64,000 bases of DNA from Ostreococcus lucimarinus CCE9901 (lineage: Eukaryota > Chlorophyta > Mamiellophyceae > Mamiellales > Bathycoccaceae): positions 310,001-374,000 of the forward strand of contig NC_009359.1 in NCBI RefSeq assembly GCF_000092065.1, read 5' to 3'. Every line of letters starts with the position of its first letter. Position 1 is the stretch's first letter. The notes below the pieces were generated by a model that was not told the DNA's origin, did not search any database, and saw only the letters and a list, made by a program, of their open reading frames with translations. A program made the translations under genes and the position numbers. Of the stretch, positions 45,576 through 54,653 are shown piece by piece.

Positions 45576-46247
45576 TTAATGGTGGTCCATAAACTTATCC
45601 ATCGCCACGCTCAACGCCGCCATCGTCGCGCACCCCACCGCCATTCCCGTCGGCCCACTCGTGCGCGCCATCACCCCACCCGTGAAGCAACCCGCGTACG
45701 CGCTATTCGCCACGTCGTGCTTCGCTCGCACCTTTTCCACCACGCACTCGCTCCCGGCGTACAACGCTCCGAACGCCGCGAACCCTTTCGCGTAACTCCA
45801 CGATCGCGCACCCGCGCTTTTCGCACCTTGTCTAATGGTCTCCCTCATCGTCACCTTCGGCGCATCCGGCGCCGGCACCTCCATCGGCTCGAACGCGCCG
45901 AACACCACGCCCATGACCCCGCCCAGGGCGCCGCCGAGCACGCACGACATCACCGTCTTAATCGCGCAGTTATCCATCGCGTCCTGCTGATACACGTCCT
46001 CGGGCGTCGGCAGCTTCACTCGCTCGTACGTCTTCTTCTTTTTCTTCTTCTTCTCCCCCGGCGTCGCCGTCGCCGCGCGCAGTTCGCCGTCAACCTCGCC
46101 CGCCGTCACCTCGCTCGTCGACGTCTCGAGCGTCGACGACGCGTCGTCGCGCGTCACCGACGCCGAAGACGCGTCCATCGCGGTATCGTCCGACATCTCG
46201 CGCGGCGTCGCGCCCGCGCTCGCGTCGCGCGCGTCCGTAGTCGTCAT
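45576..46247 (-). CDS. TIM22: Tim17/Tim22/Tim23-family protein, TIM22-like
   Basis: 223 residues from the ATG at 46247 (MTTTDARDAS). A ~75-residue Asp/Ser/Thr-rich hydrophilic N terminus ends in a run of seven Lys, then the family domain begins: MDNCAIKTVMSCVLGGALGGVMGVVFGAF, then a matrix/IMS loop, GFAAFGALYAGSECVVEKVRAK and ANSAYAGCFTGGVMARTSGP, a four-helix arrangement with Gly-zipper motifs. TIM22 forms the carrier translocase of the mitochondrial inner membrane. The long acidic N terminus is unusual and could mark a plastid or other paralog. Confidence 0.85.
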   Translation of the reverse strand: MTTTDARDASAGATPREMSDDTAMDASSASVTRDDASSTLETSTSEVTAGEVDGELRAATATPGEKKKKKKKTYERVKLPTPEDVYQQDAMDNCAIKTVMSCVLGGALGGVMGVVFGAFEPMEVPAPDAPKVTMRETIRQGAKSAGARSWSYAKGFAAFGALYAGSECVVEKVRAKHDVANSAYAGCFTGGVMARTSGPTGMAVGCATMAALSVAMDKFMDHH

Positions 46248-46286
46248 CGCGCGCGTCGAAGTGCGGGACGGCAGTTCGCGCCGCCC
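46248..46286. promoter_or_regulatory. 39-bp gap between two divergent start codons
   Basis: This is the shortest head-to-head spacing in the window. Both 5' UTRs, and at least part of the promoters, must lie within the opposite gene or overlap. Confidence 0.5.
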
Positions 46287-47438
46287 ATGGTCGACGCCGA
46301 CGCCGCGGACGGCGTCGAGGGCGACGCGCGCGAGCGCGAGGCGTTTCTGAAGATCGCGCGCGCCGTGCACGCGTACGACGCCGACGCGGCGCGACTGCTC
46401 GAGCGATGGCGCGCGCGACTCGAGCGGGACGACCTGCCGAAACGCTACGACGGCGCGCTCGACGGCGCGCGACGGGACGTGCGAACGCTCGGTGCGAAAG
46501 CCAAGGCGTTAAACTATGATTTCTTGCGGTGCGCGCTGCACACGTTCGTGGATAATGAGCGCGCGCCCGCGCATTTGCGCATTCCGAGCGCGCGCGTCGC
46601 CGCGTGGTCGCGGGACGAAGCGTTTCGCGCGGAGCGGGACGACGTGGATAAGGTGCGGTACGTGCTGAAGAATGTGTGGCGAGATTGGTCGGAAGAGGGT
46701 GCGCGCGAGCGGAAACCGGTGTACGATTTGATATTCTCGGCGTTGAGGGAGAAGTTGGGGGCGATCGACGCGCGCGTCGGGAGCCCGGTTGGCGAGGCGC
46801 CGCGCGTGCTCGTGCCTGGATGCGGTTTGGGACGATTGGTGTTTGAGTTAGCCAAGCTCGGATACGACGCGCAAGGGAATGAGTTTAGTTACTACATGTT
46901 GATGTTCTCTTCGTTTTTGCTGAACGCGACGAGCGAGGTTGGGGAATTTGGAATTTGTCCATGGATGCATAGTCGAAGCAACCATCGCGAGGCGGCGGAC
47001 ATGTGGCGGGAAACGCGCATCCCAGATGAGGTTCCGGGCGACGCGAATTTGCCACCAGGAGCGATGATGAGCATGGCCGCTGGGGACTTCGCGGCGGTGT
47101 ACGGAGAGGCGCGCGAAACCGGAATGTGGGACGCCGTCGTGACGTGCTTCTTCATCGACACCGCGCACAACATCGTAGAGTATTTAGAGTGCATCGCCAA
47201 CTGCCTACGTCCTGGAGGATGTTGGGTGAATTTCGGGCCATTGCTTTATCATTGGGAAGAGTACGTCGACGAACAGAGCGTCGAACTGTCGCTCGAGGAA
47301 GTGCTCGCCGCGGCGGAATCGTTCGGCTTGCGCGTCGAGCGCTCGGAATCGACCGCGCCAGTCGACTACACGAGCGATCCACGCTCCATGCACAAGACGA
47401 CGTACTCGTGCGCGTTCATCGTCGCCACCAAAGTGTAA
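46287..47438 (+). CDS. CARNMT1: Carnosine N-methyltransferase-like (N2227 family) SAM-dependent methyltransferase
   Basis: 383 residues from the ATG at 46287. Helical N terminus with LNYDFLRCALHTFVDN; SAM-binding motif I VLVPGCGLGRLVFELA (about 174-189); the signature NEFSYYMLMFSSFLLN; then WDAVVTCFFIDTAHNIVEYLECIANCLRPGG and NFGPLLYHWE. These match the N2227/CARNMT1 family, which methylates carnosine or related His-containing peptides. The biological substrate in algae is unknown, since carnosine itself is not expected. Confidence 0.92.
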   Translation: MVDADAADGVEGDAREREAFLKIARAVHAYDADAARLLERWRARLERDDLPKRYDGALDGARRDVRTLGAKAKALNYDFLRCALHTFVDNERAPAHLRIPSARVAAWSRDEAFRAERDDVDKVRYVLKNVWRDWSEEGARERKPVYDLIFSALREKLGAIDARVGSPVGEAPRVLVPGCGLGRLVFELAKLGYDAQGNEFSYYMLMFSSFLLNATSEVGEFGICPWMHSRSNHREAADMWRETRIPDEVPGDANLPPGAMMSMAAGDFAAVYGEARETGMWDAVVTCFFIDTAHNIVEYLECIANCLRPGGCWVNFGPLLYHWEEYVDEQSVELSLEEVLAAAESFGLRVERSESTAPVDYTSDPRSMHKTTYSCAFIVATKV

Positions 47439-47578
47439 CATCACACAGCTGTACATCGCGCCGCACGCGTCATCGCGCGCGCTCGCATCGCTTCGATTCC
47501 GTCGTCGTCTCGCGTCGCGCTTCTTCCCCTCTCTCCCGCGTCCGCACACCGCGTCGTCGCGCGCGCGGGTCCGGGCGA

Positions 47579-50500
47579 ATGCCCTCGCGAGGCGACTCCC
47601 GCTCGCCTCGCGCGTCTCCGCGCGCCGGCGCGACGTCTCGCTCGCCCCATCACGCGGCGAACGAGCGCGCGGATGGCGTTGATGTTGGTGTTGCGACGCC
47701 GCGTCCGGTGAAGATGTCGCCGGTGCCGCACGCGCGACCGCCGAGCGACCTCCCGGCGGCGCTGCGAGAGATCGACCGGTTGCGCGCGCTGCAAGAAAAA
47801 AACGCGTCGAGCGCGATGGTGGCGACGCGCCGGGCGTTCGACGAACAGGCGCGATTGGAGAAGAAAATCGAGACGCTCGAGCGCGCGGCGGAGGAGGCGA
47901 AGGCGAAGGTCGAGGAGGCGACGGTGAAGGCGGAACGCGAGGCGCAAGATACAAAAAAAGCGCTTAAAGCGGCGAAGAAGAAGACGCAAAAGCTGGAGGC
48001 GAAGTTAGAGGAACAAAAGATGGAGACGCGAAAGTGGGAAAAGTACGCGAGCGAGAATTTGCGCGGCGAGATGGCGGAGAGCGCGGAGAAGCTGGAGAGG
48101 GCGAGTCAGCGCGAGATTGAACTCGAGGATCGGTGTTCGAGACAAGAGAGCGCTTTGGAGGCGATGCGTGGGCAGATAGAGGAGTTGAGCTCGACGTTGG
48201 AGGATGAGAGGAAGCGAGTGCAGACCAAGACAAGTTCGCAGGCGAACGAGGTGAAACGGCTTCAAGAGGAATTGCGGGAAGCGTTGGACTCGGCGGCGAC
48301 GATAAAAGAAGAGGCCGATTTGACTGTAGAGTCTTTGCGCGCGGCAATGGAAGCTCAAGTTGGCGGTGGCGACGGTAATGAACGTATGAATGAAGAAATC
48401 CAACGCTTGCGCGCGCGCGTCGAAGAATTGAGCGCGTCGCAGGTATCTTCGACAAGTAGCGACGAGTTCGCTCGATTGGAGGAAAAGACGATCGCTCTAG
48501 AGCGACTTTTAGAAGGCGAGCGCGCATCAAAGGCAGTGTTGCGAGCGGAAAAGGATGAAGTAGAAAGATGCGCCGCTGCAGCGGAGGCGAGCGCGACCGC
48601 TCGCGATGCGAAGACTGCACAACTCGACGAGCAAGTCGCGACTCTGTCACACCAAGTGGTTAACCTTGAGCAAGCTTTGCGTAAAGAACAAGAGTTACAC
48701 GCATCGTCGAAGAAAAAAGCCATCGATGACGTGAGAGCCGTAAGAAATACGTCGACAGCGGCAGAAAAGGCCATCGCGGCGGCGAACGCGGCGATGGATT
48801 CGGCGGAGACGCGCGCTGAACAATCTGAACAAATGGCTCGTGAACGTGAAGAATCCATCAAACAGCTCACCACGCAACTGGCTGATGCAAAGCGCCGTGA
48901 GGACCAACTGAGGTTAGAGTTGAGCAAGTCTTCGGATTCCGATTCTCAACAACTAAAGGAGAAGCAACAGAGAATTGAAGAGCTCTCGACGCGAGTCGCC
49001 GAACTGGAAACTGTTTCCAAGCAAGTCGATGATCTGAAGGAGGCTCTCCGTTCGGCGACCGCTGCCACGACGGCAGCCGCGCGTTCCATCGAAGAAAGCG
49101 AAGTCGAACTGGCGCAAGAGCGTCAGCGCGCTGGGGTCGCGGAAGAGAAGTTCGCACAGGCTCGCCAAGCCGCTGAGGAAGCCTTGAAGAGCGTCCAGGA
49201 ACGCGACGCACGAATAAAAGAGTTGACACTTGAGCTTCAATCGACATCAGCTCAAGTAAAGGAGGCGCGGGACAACATGCAACTGATCTCTGCGAGCGCA
49301 TCTTCGAACGAAGAGATTGAGAAACGCCGAGAAGTTGAGGTTCAAGCCGCGACGTCGCTGGCAAAAGCCTCCGAATCACGCGCAGCTGGACTTGCATCAC
49401 AGCTTAAGATTGCCGAAGACGCGCGAGAGGAAGCGGCCAAGGACGTCGATCGCTTGAAACGTGAACTGAGTACCGCGCTAAATTCGCTGAAGGCGAGCAA
49501 ATCAGCGGCAACACGCGCGGTTCAAGAAGCCGTGAGTGCGAGCGGTAAACGCGCGCAACAATTGACAAAGGAGCTCGAAACGGCGAAACAAGAGCATGCG
49601 AGCGCACGATCCGTCGTCACTGACTTAGAGGTTGAGAACAAACGCATCAAGAACCAATATGCTGAGCTTGAAATCCTCGTCGCACAGCTCAGAGAAAGTC
49701 TCCAGACGATTGAAAGAGATGCCGAGACAAAGAATCATGACAAATTGGACATGGAGTACATGCGGCGAGAAGAAGATCTTCGTGCAGAAATCAGCGACTT
49801 GGTTCTCGAGTTGCACGAAGTTCGCGATGATTCTATGTCCAAGATAGAAACGGCCGAACGACAAGTATCCGCGCTGGAATCCCAAATCGAGGAGCTGGAG
49901 GCGGCGCTCATTCAAAGCCGCGACGAGACTCGAACGCTTTCGCAACAATCCAGCGCCAAGCGGTCCGACTTGACGCAGGAAACGAGTGAATTGAGGAAAA
50001 AACTCGTTGAAGCGCAAGAAATCGCCGCGACAGCATCTGGGGCGACGGAGGCTGTGAAGCGCCGATACGAAGCTCGTCTGCGCGACGCCAGCGAGTTGGC
50101 GGAGAAACAAATCATTTCACTCACGAAGGACCTAGATAACGCGAAACGACTCGTCGAGCTGGCGGAGAAGGCAAAGGCGCACGCGCAACAAGAGGCTGCT
50201 CGCGCGGCTGACGATTTGAAAGAAAAAGACGCCTTATTCGAGGAGCAACTCGCGAACGTTCGTATGGCTGTTAACGCCGTAAACGATGAAAAGCTTGCAT
50301 TGAGTCAACAGGTTGAGGAGGCAAAGGCTGAATGCGCAGCAATTCGGAAGCAAAAGGATGCTATGGAGAACGATCTCGTGGAAACTTGTTCGCTTCTCGA
50401 GAAAGTCTCTGCGAAAGCAAACGCGTCGGCAGATGAATATAAGATAACCATCACCGAAATGAACGCGTCAACTGAGAGTCTCAAGGAAAAGCTCGAGGCT

Positions 50501-51181
50501 GAAATTTTGCTCGCCATGGACCTCGCTGAGGAGAAGGAAATCATCATACGAAAGATGGAAACGCGACAAGACGAACTTCGCGCGCAGCTCGACGCTCTCC
50601 ACGAAAAATCATCGGTGAGCACGTCAAGAGTTGTTGCCTTGGAGTCCAAGCTCAAGGAGACCACCGCGGGCGAACGGGAACGTCTCGTTGTTTTGCAAAC
50701 TGAAAACAAGCGCTTGGAAAAACGACTGAAAGACACCTGGACTGCGTTACAAGGGGCGCACGCAGTGGTTGAGCAAACGAAGACGGCAGCGAAGGATGCC
50801 GTTCGTAAAGCGAATACCGCAGCGTCTCGCGCAGAGAAAGTCGCCCTGAAGCTGAAGCAAGAGCTCGCGAGCGCGCGCGGAAGTCGCCATCCTCTCGTCG
50901 CGGTGGATGAAGGGAGCGAACCGGCATCGCAGTCGGCGTCGCAAACGGCTTTGCGCCCGACATCTACGAAAGCTTCTCCAGTGAAACCGATTGTTCGGGG
51001 CAGTAATAACGCGTTTGACGACGAAATGCAACGCGCTAGTGATCTCTTGGAGCGCATCAGTCGGCAGACAAGTAGAGAATCGAGCTTGAAGGACGACGAA
51101 TCAACTCGAGGCGGAAGCGAGACAAGCAGCCAAGCGGGCGCCCTGGGCGGTTCTTTTGGATACCGCGGGGCGATGCAATGA
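47579..51181 (+). CDS. 1,200-residue coiled-coil protein
   Basis: Start chosen at the ATG at 47579 (MPSRGDSRSP); the frame extends upstream through biased sequence antisense or internal to the previous gene. Residues 1-60 are basic and Ser/Pro-rich. Residues ~65-1110 are almost uninterrupted heptads rich in Glu/Lys/Ala/Gln, punctuated by short breaks. The C-terminal ~90 residues are disordered (Ser/Thr/Asp), with a small helix NNAFDDEMQRASDLLERI. No motor, kinase or TM domain is seen. It is consistent with a cytoskeletal, centrosome-like or tethering protein; the function is unknown. Confidence 0.8.
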   Translation: MPSRGDSRSPRASPRAGATSRSPHHAANERADGVDVGVATPRPVKMSPVPHARPPSDLPAALREIDRLRALQEKNASSAMVATRRAFDEQARLEKKIETLERAAEEAKAKVEEATVKAEREAQDTKKALKAAKKKTQKLEAKLEEQKMETRKWEKYASENLRGEMAESAEKLERASQREIELEDRCSRQESALEAMRGQIEELSSTLEDERKRVQTKTSSQANEVKRLQEELREALDSAATIKEEADLTVESLRAAMEAQVGGGDGNERMNEEIQRLRARVEELSASQVSSTSSDEFARLEEKTIALERLLEGERASKAVLRAEKDEVERCAAAAEASATARDAKTAQLDEQVATLSHQVVNLEQALRKEQELHASSKKKAIDDVRAVRNTSTAAEKAIAAANAAMDSAETRAEQSEQMAREREESIKQLTTQLADAKRREDQLRLELSKSSDSDSQQLKEKQQRIEELSTRVAELETVSKQVDDLKEALRSATAATTAAARSIEESEVELAQERQRAGVAEEKFAQARQAAEEALKSVQERDARIKELTLELQSTSAQVKEARDNMQLISASASSNEEIEKRREVEVQAATSLAKASESRAAGLASQLKIAEDAREEAAKDVDRLKRELSTALNSLKASKSAATRAVQEAVSASGKRAQQLTKELETAKQEHASARSVVTDLEVENKRIKNQYAELEILVAQLRESLQTIERDAETKNHDKLDMEYMRREEDLRAEISDLVLELHEVRDDSMSKIETAERQVSALESQIEELEAALIQSRDETRTLSQQSSAKRSDLTQETSELRKKLVEAQEIAATASGATEAVKRRYEARLRDASELAEKQIISLTKDLDNAKRLVELAEKAKAHAQQEAARAADDLKEKDALFEEQLANVRMAVNAVNDEKLALSQQVEEAKAECAAIRKQKDAMENDLVETCSLLEKVSAKANASADEYKITITEMNASTESLKEKLEAEILLAMDLAEEKEIIIRKMETRQDELRAQLDALHEKSSVSTSRVVALESKLKETTAGERERLVVLQTENKRLEKRLKDTWTALQGAHAVVEQTKTAAKDAVRKANTAASRAEKVALKLKQELASARGSRHPLVAVDEGSEPASQSASQTALRPTSTKASPVKPIVRGSNNAFDDEMQRASDLLERISRQTSRESSLKDDESTRGGSETSSQAGALGGSFGYRGAMQ

Positions 51182-51221
51182 GCGCAATAGCTAATTTAAT
51201 TCACATCTAGTCCTAGTAGCG

Positions 51222-52829
51222 CTAAGTCGCGAAACTCGCTAATTCCGTGCGCTGAAAGCCACCGAATGACCAAAACAAGTACAACATGACGGCGAAGACG
51301 ACGGACGCAATCGAGTGAACGGCGACGTTTTCAAAGAGATCGAGAAGCTTCATCGTAATCCTGTCCCAAGTCGTGAACGGGCGTGTTTGCGACATCACTG
51401 TCTTGGCTATATTCTCCCCGGTCGTAAACGCTCTCAAAGCCATCAAGGCTTCGTCCCAAAGTACGCCCGCAGCCGCCTTGAGTTCGGCTAATCGCTCTCG
51501 GTGCTGCTCCACCTCTTCTTCGTCCGCGGCCAAGACGTCGTCGAACGTAATCTTTTCGCCGCGATCTTTGCAAAATCTTTGCACATGTCGAAACTTCGTG
51601 AGTACATTCATTACGCGCGCGTTATCTCGGTACTTCGTCACGTTGTGAAAGTTGCTGATTACGTCATGGACGGCTTCACGAATCGGTTTGATTTGCATAT
51701 CACTCTGAAACATCTCGTCTTCAATCATTCCGAGCAAAAACGTCCGTAACTCGATTTCCTTCGTCAACACGGCGTGCTTCTCTAACGTTAACCGCACATC
51801 CTGCGGCACGCCCTCGTACTTTTCCACGCCAGCCGCTATCCACGAACGCAGACGTACCTCGAGTGGATCCGAGCCCTCGCGCGAGTTTTGACTCTTCGCC
51901 CACTTAGTGGGTAATTCAGCGCGCGGCGCCGCTACGACGCTCCGAACTTTTGTAGACTTCGAAGCTTTCACTGCCACCGCTTCAAGCTTACGTTTGACGT
52001 CCTGCCTCGCGTGATCCTTTGGAAACATATCCGCCGCAGTCAAGTCGTCCTCGCTCGTCAAGTGCGCCGTCGCCGCCGCGCCGCTGAGCAAGAGATACTC
52101 AATCACCTCCACCTGCGCCGTCAACGAGGCGGCCATAAGTGGAGTCATGTAATCGCTGTCCGCGCAATCGGATCCGCCCGCATCCAAGCCGCACTCGTCT
52201 ATTAAGAATCTCGCCGCTTCCAGATTACCCAACCCGCACGCCGCGTTCAGCGCCGACCTCGAGGCGTTCGCCCCGTCCCCCCCACATCGCACGCGACTGC
52301 GCTTTGGATTCACCCCACTCTGTATCAATAATCTCGCCATCTCCACGTCCCCTCTGACGCACAACGCCTCCGCGAACGCGTCGCACCCGTCCGCGTTCCT
52401 CGCTCTCGCGTCCGCCCCTCGCGCCAGCAAAATCTCCACCGTCGACGCCTCCCCTTGCCTACACGCCGCCGTCAGCGCCGTGTCATCGTTACAATCGCTC
52501 GCATCGATCCACGCGTCGCACGTATCGATCAAAAACTTGACGCATTCGTCCCTCGCGTTCGCCGCCGCGTGCGTCAGCGCGCCTCGCCCGTCGTCGTCCT
52601 CCGCGTCCACCTCCGCGCCGTGCCTCCGCGCCAGCGCCTCCACGACGTCCACGCACCCGAGCGCGCTCGCGTGATGCATCGCGCGCCGTCCCTCGCGATC
52701 GCGCGCGTCCACGAGCGACGCGCCTCGTCGATCGTCATCCATCGCCAGTCGCGCATCCATCGTCTCGACGTCGTTCGCGCGCGCCGCGGCGAGCACCGCG
52801 TCGAGCGCGTCGCGCGCGCGCGGCGCCAT
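51222..52829 (-). CDS. Ankyrin-repeat protein with C-terminal TM anchor
   Basis: 535 residues. Ankyrin repeats occupy about 40-270 (GRRAMHHASALGCVDVVEALARR, DTALTAACRQGEASTVEILLARG, MTPLMAASLTAQVEVIEYLLLSG). A helical region without recognised family follows (EKYEGVPQDVRLTLEKHAVLTKEIELRTFLL). A single hydrophobic helix near the C terminus (VVFAVMLYLFWSFGG) predicts membrane tethering. It lies 40 bp from the convergent coiled-coil gene. Likely an adaptor; partner unknown. Confidence 0.82.
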   Translation of the reverse strand: MAPRARDALDAVLAAARANDVETMDARLAMDDDRRGASLVDARDREGRRAMHHASALGCVDVVEALARRHGAEVDAEDDDGRGALTHAAANARDECVKFLIDTCDAWIDASDCNDDTALTAACRQGEASTVEILLARGADARARNADGCDAFAEALCVRGDVEMARLLIQSGVNPKRSRVRCGGDGANASRSALNAACGLGNLEAARFLIDECGLDAGGSDCADSDYMTPLMAASLTAQVEVIEYLLLSGAAATAHLTSEDDLTAADMFPKDHARQDVKRKLEAVAVKASKSTKVRSVVAAPRAELPTKWAKSQNSREGSDPLEVRLRSWIAAGVEKYEGVPQDVRLTLEKHAVLTKEIELRTFLLGMIEDEMFQSDMQIKPIREAVHDVISNFHNVTKYRDNARVMNVLTKFRHVQRFCKDRGEKITFDDVLAADEEEVEQHRERLAELKAAAGVLWDEALMALRAFTTGENIAKTVMSQTRPFTTWDRITMKLLDLFENVAVHSIASVVFAVMLYLFWSFGGFQRTELASFAT

Positions 52830-52954
52830 GCTCGCCCGCGCCGCGCGCGCCGCGCCGGCGCGGGCCGTCGCGCGTCGTCGTCTCGCGACGCCGCGGCGGC
52901 GCGCGATCGAGTCGTCACATCGCGCTCGCGCGCGCCGCGCCGCGCTCGCGCGCG

Positions 52955-54454
52955 ATGACGAGCGCGATCCCGGACGATCACATGGGCGACGTCGGCACGG
53001 GCGTCCCCGACGGCGCGACGCTGACGACGCTCGCGGCGCCGCTCGCGCTCGAGAGCGGTGACGCGCTCGACGCGTGCGACGTCGCGTACACGGTGTACGG
53101 CGAGCTGAACGCGAATAAAGACAACGTCGTGCTCGTCGGACACTCGCTGACGTCGAACAGTAACGTCGGCGAGTGGTGGGGGGAGGTGCTGGGCGAGGGC
53201 GACGCGTACGCGCTGAACTCGAGGGAGGATTGCGTGATTTGCGTCAACTATCTGGGCTCGCCGTACGGAAGCGCGAGCCCGGTGAGCGCGGATCCGAGAA
53301 AGGAGGATCGCGGGGCGTACGGGGTCGATTTTCCGACGCCGGTCACGGTGAGGGATAACGCGGTGATGTGCATGATGCTGCTGAGGGAGCTCGGGGTGAA
53401 CGGGGTGCGGTGCGCGATGGGCGGGTCGATGGGTTCGATGCTGGCGCTGGAGTTCGCGGCGACGTATCCGGATTTCGTAAAGGAGATAATCATCATCGCC
53501 GGGTGCGGACGACACACGGATTGGGCGATCGGCATAGGGGAGGCGCAACGGTACGCGATCATGAGCGATGGGAAGTATAAGGGTGGGGCGTACGAGCGCG
53601 ATCAAGGGCCGAACGCGGGGTTGGCGACGTCGCGAATGATGGCGATGCTGAGCTATCGCGCGCCGGCGAGCGTCGATGGGAGATTTTCGCGTTCGAACAT
53701 GGGAGACGTCGCGAGACCGGCGGAAGAACCCGAGCTAGGTGTGCGCGCGCACGAAAAGGAGACTAAGTTGCCGTATTTTGCGGTGGAGTCGTATCTGCAG
53801 TATCAAGGGAAAAAGTTTATTCGCAGATTCGACGCGAACTGCTACATTCAGTTGACGTACACACTGGACTCGCACGACGTCTCGCGTGGGCGAGGGGATT
53901 ATTTCGATGTGCTGGCAAATATTAAACAGCGCGCTCTCGTCGTGGGTATTCTCAGCGACGTACTGTATCCGTATGCGCTTCAGCGCGAGCTCGCCGACGC
54001 GTTGCCGAATTCGCAGCTGTACACCATAGACTCCCCGCACGGCCACGACTCGTTCTTGATCGAGATCGAGCAACTCAACGCCGTCATGGCGAGATGGCGG
54101 CGCGGTGAAAACGTCGATACGCGCAAAGACGCGCGTGATTTCACCGCCCTGGAATCGAGCGACAGCGTCGAGGAGCTCCGCGAGGGCGTCAAGCGTCTTC
54201 GCGAGGAGCTCACCGTAGCCGAGCTCAAGCGTGAGCGCGCCGAGGCCGCACTTCGCGCCGCGCTCGATCCAACGCAAAATATCTCCGCTGAAGCTTTGCA
54301 GCGCTCAGCGTCCGTCGGTTCGGCGCTTAATCTACCGGGATTACTCATGCCCATGAATCCGAGCGGCAGCGAAATGGTGCGCGCGCGCGCGCCCGTCTTC
54401 GGCAAGCTCGCCGCCGACATCGACGGCGCCCCGAGCGGTTACGCCGGCGTCTAG
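52955..54454 (+). CDS. Homoserine O-acyltransferase (MetX-like) with C-terminal extension
   Basis: 499 residues. Alpha/beta hydrolase fold with family blocks CDVAYTVYGELNANKDNVVL, NYLGSPYGSASP, nucleophile Ser158 in GGSMGS, Asp335 in GILSDVLYP and His364 in PHGHDSF, so the triad is complete. It would acylate L-homoserine (acetyl-CoA or succinyl-CoA) for methionine synthesis. Land plants instead use O-phosphohomoserine, so this enzyme is notable in a green alga. The last ~100 residues (~390-499) are an extension with a helix of Glu/Arg/Ala, absent from bacterial MetX. The N terminus has no clear transit signal. Confidence 0.9.
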   Translation: MTSAIPDDHMGDVGTGVPDGATLTTLAAPLALESGDALDACDVAYTVYGELNANKDNVVLVGHSLTSNSNVGEWWGEVLGEGDAYALNSREDCVICVNYLGSPYGSASPVSADPRKEDRGAYGVDFPTPVTVRDNAVMCMMLLRELGVNGVRCAMGGSMGSMLALEFAATYPDFVKEIIIIAGCGRHTDWAIGIGEAQRYAIMSDGKYKGGAYERDQGPNAGLATSRMMAMLSYRAPASVDGRFSRSNMGDVARPAEEPELGVRAHEKETKLPYFAVESYLQYQGKKFIRRFDANCYIQLTYTLDSHDVSRGRGDYFDVLANIKQRALVVGILSDVLYPYALQRELADALPNSQLYTIDSPHGHDSFLIEIEQLNAVMARWRRGENVDTRKDARDFTALESSDSVEELREGVKRLREELTVAELKRERAEAALRAALDPTQNISAEALQRSASVGSALNLPGLLMPMNPSGSEMVRARAPVFGKLAADIDGAPSGYAGV

Positions 54455-54653
54455 TGTTTCGATCGTCTGCGACCATCTCATCTAGCACATAGTTTCTCGC
54501 GATGCTTATAACGCTTCGTTCGTTTCGTTTGTTTCGTTCGCCGCCGCCTCGCGACCAGCTCGATTTGAAACGCTCGCGACAGCTGGCCGCACTCGCCACC
54601 GCGCGCGCGCGTCTGCGCACCGCGCGCGTTCGCGCACCGCGCGGAAGAACGCG

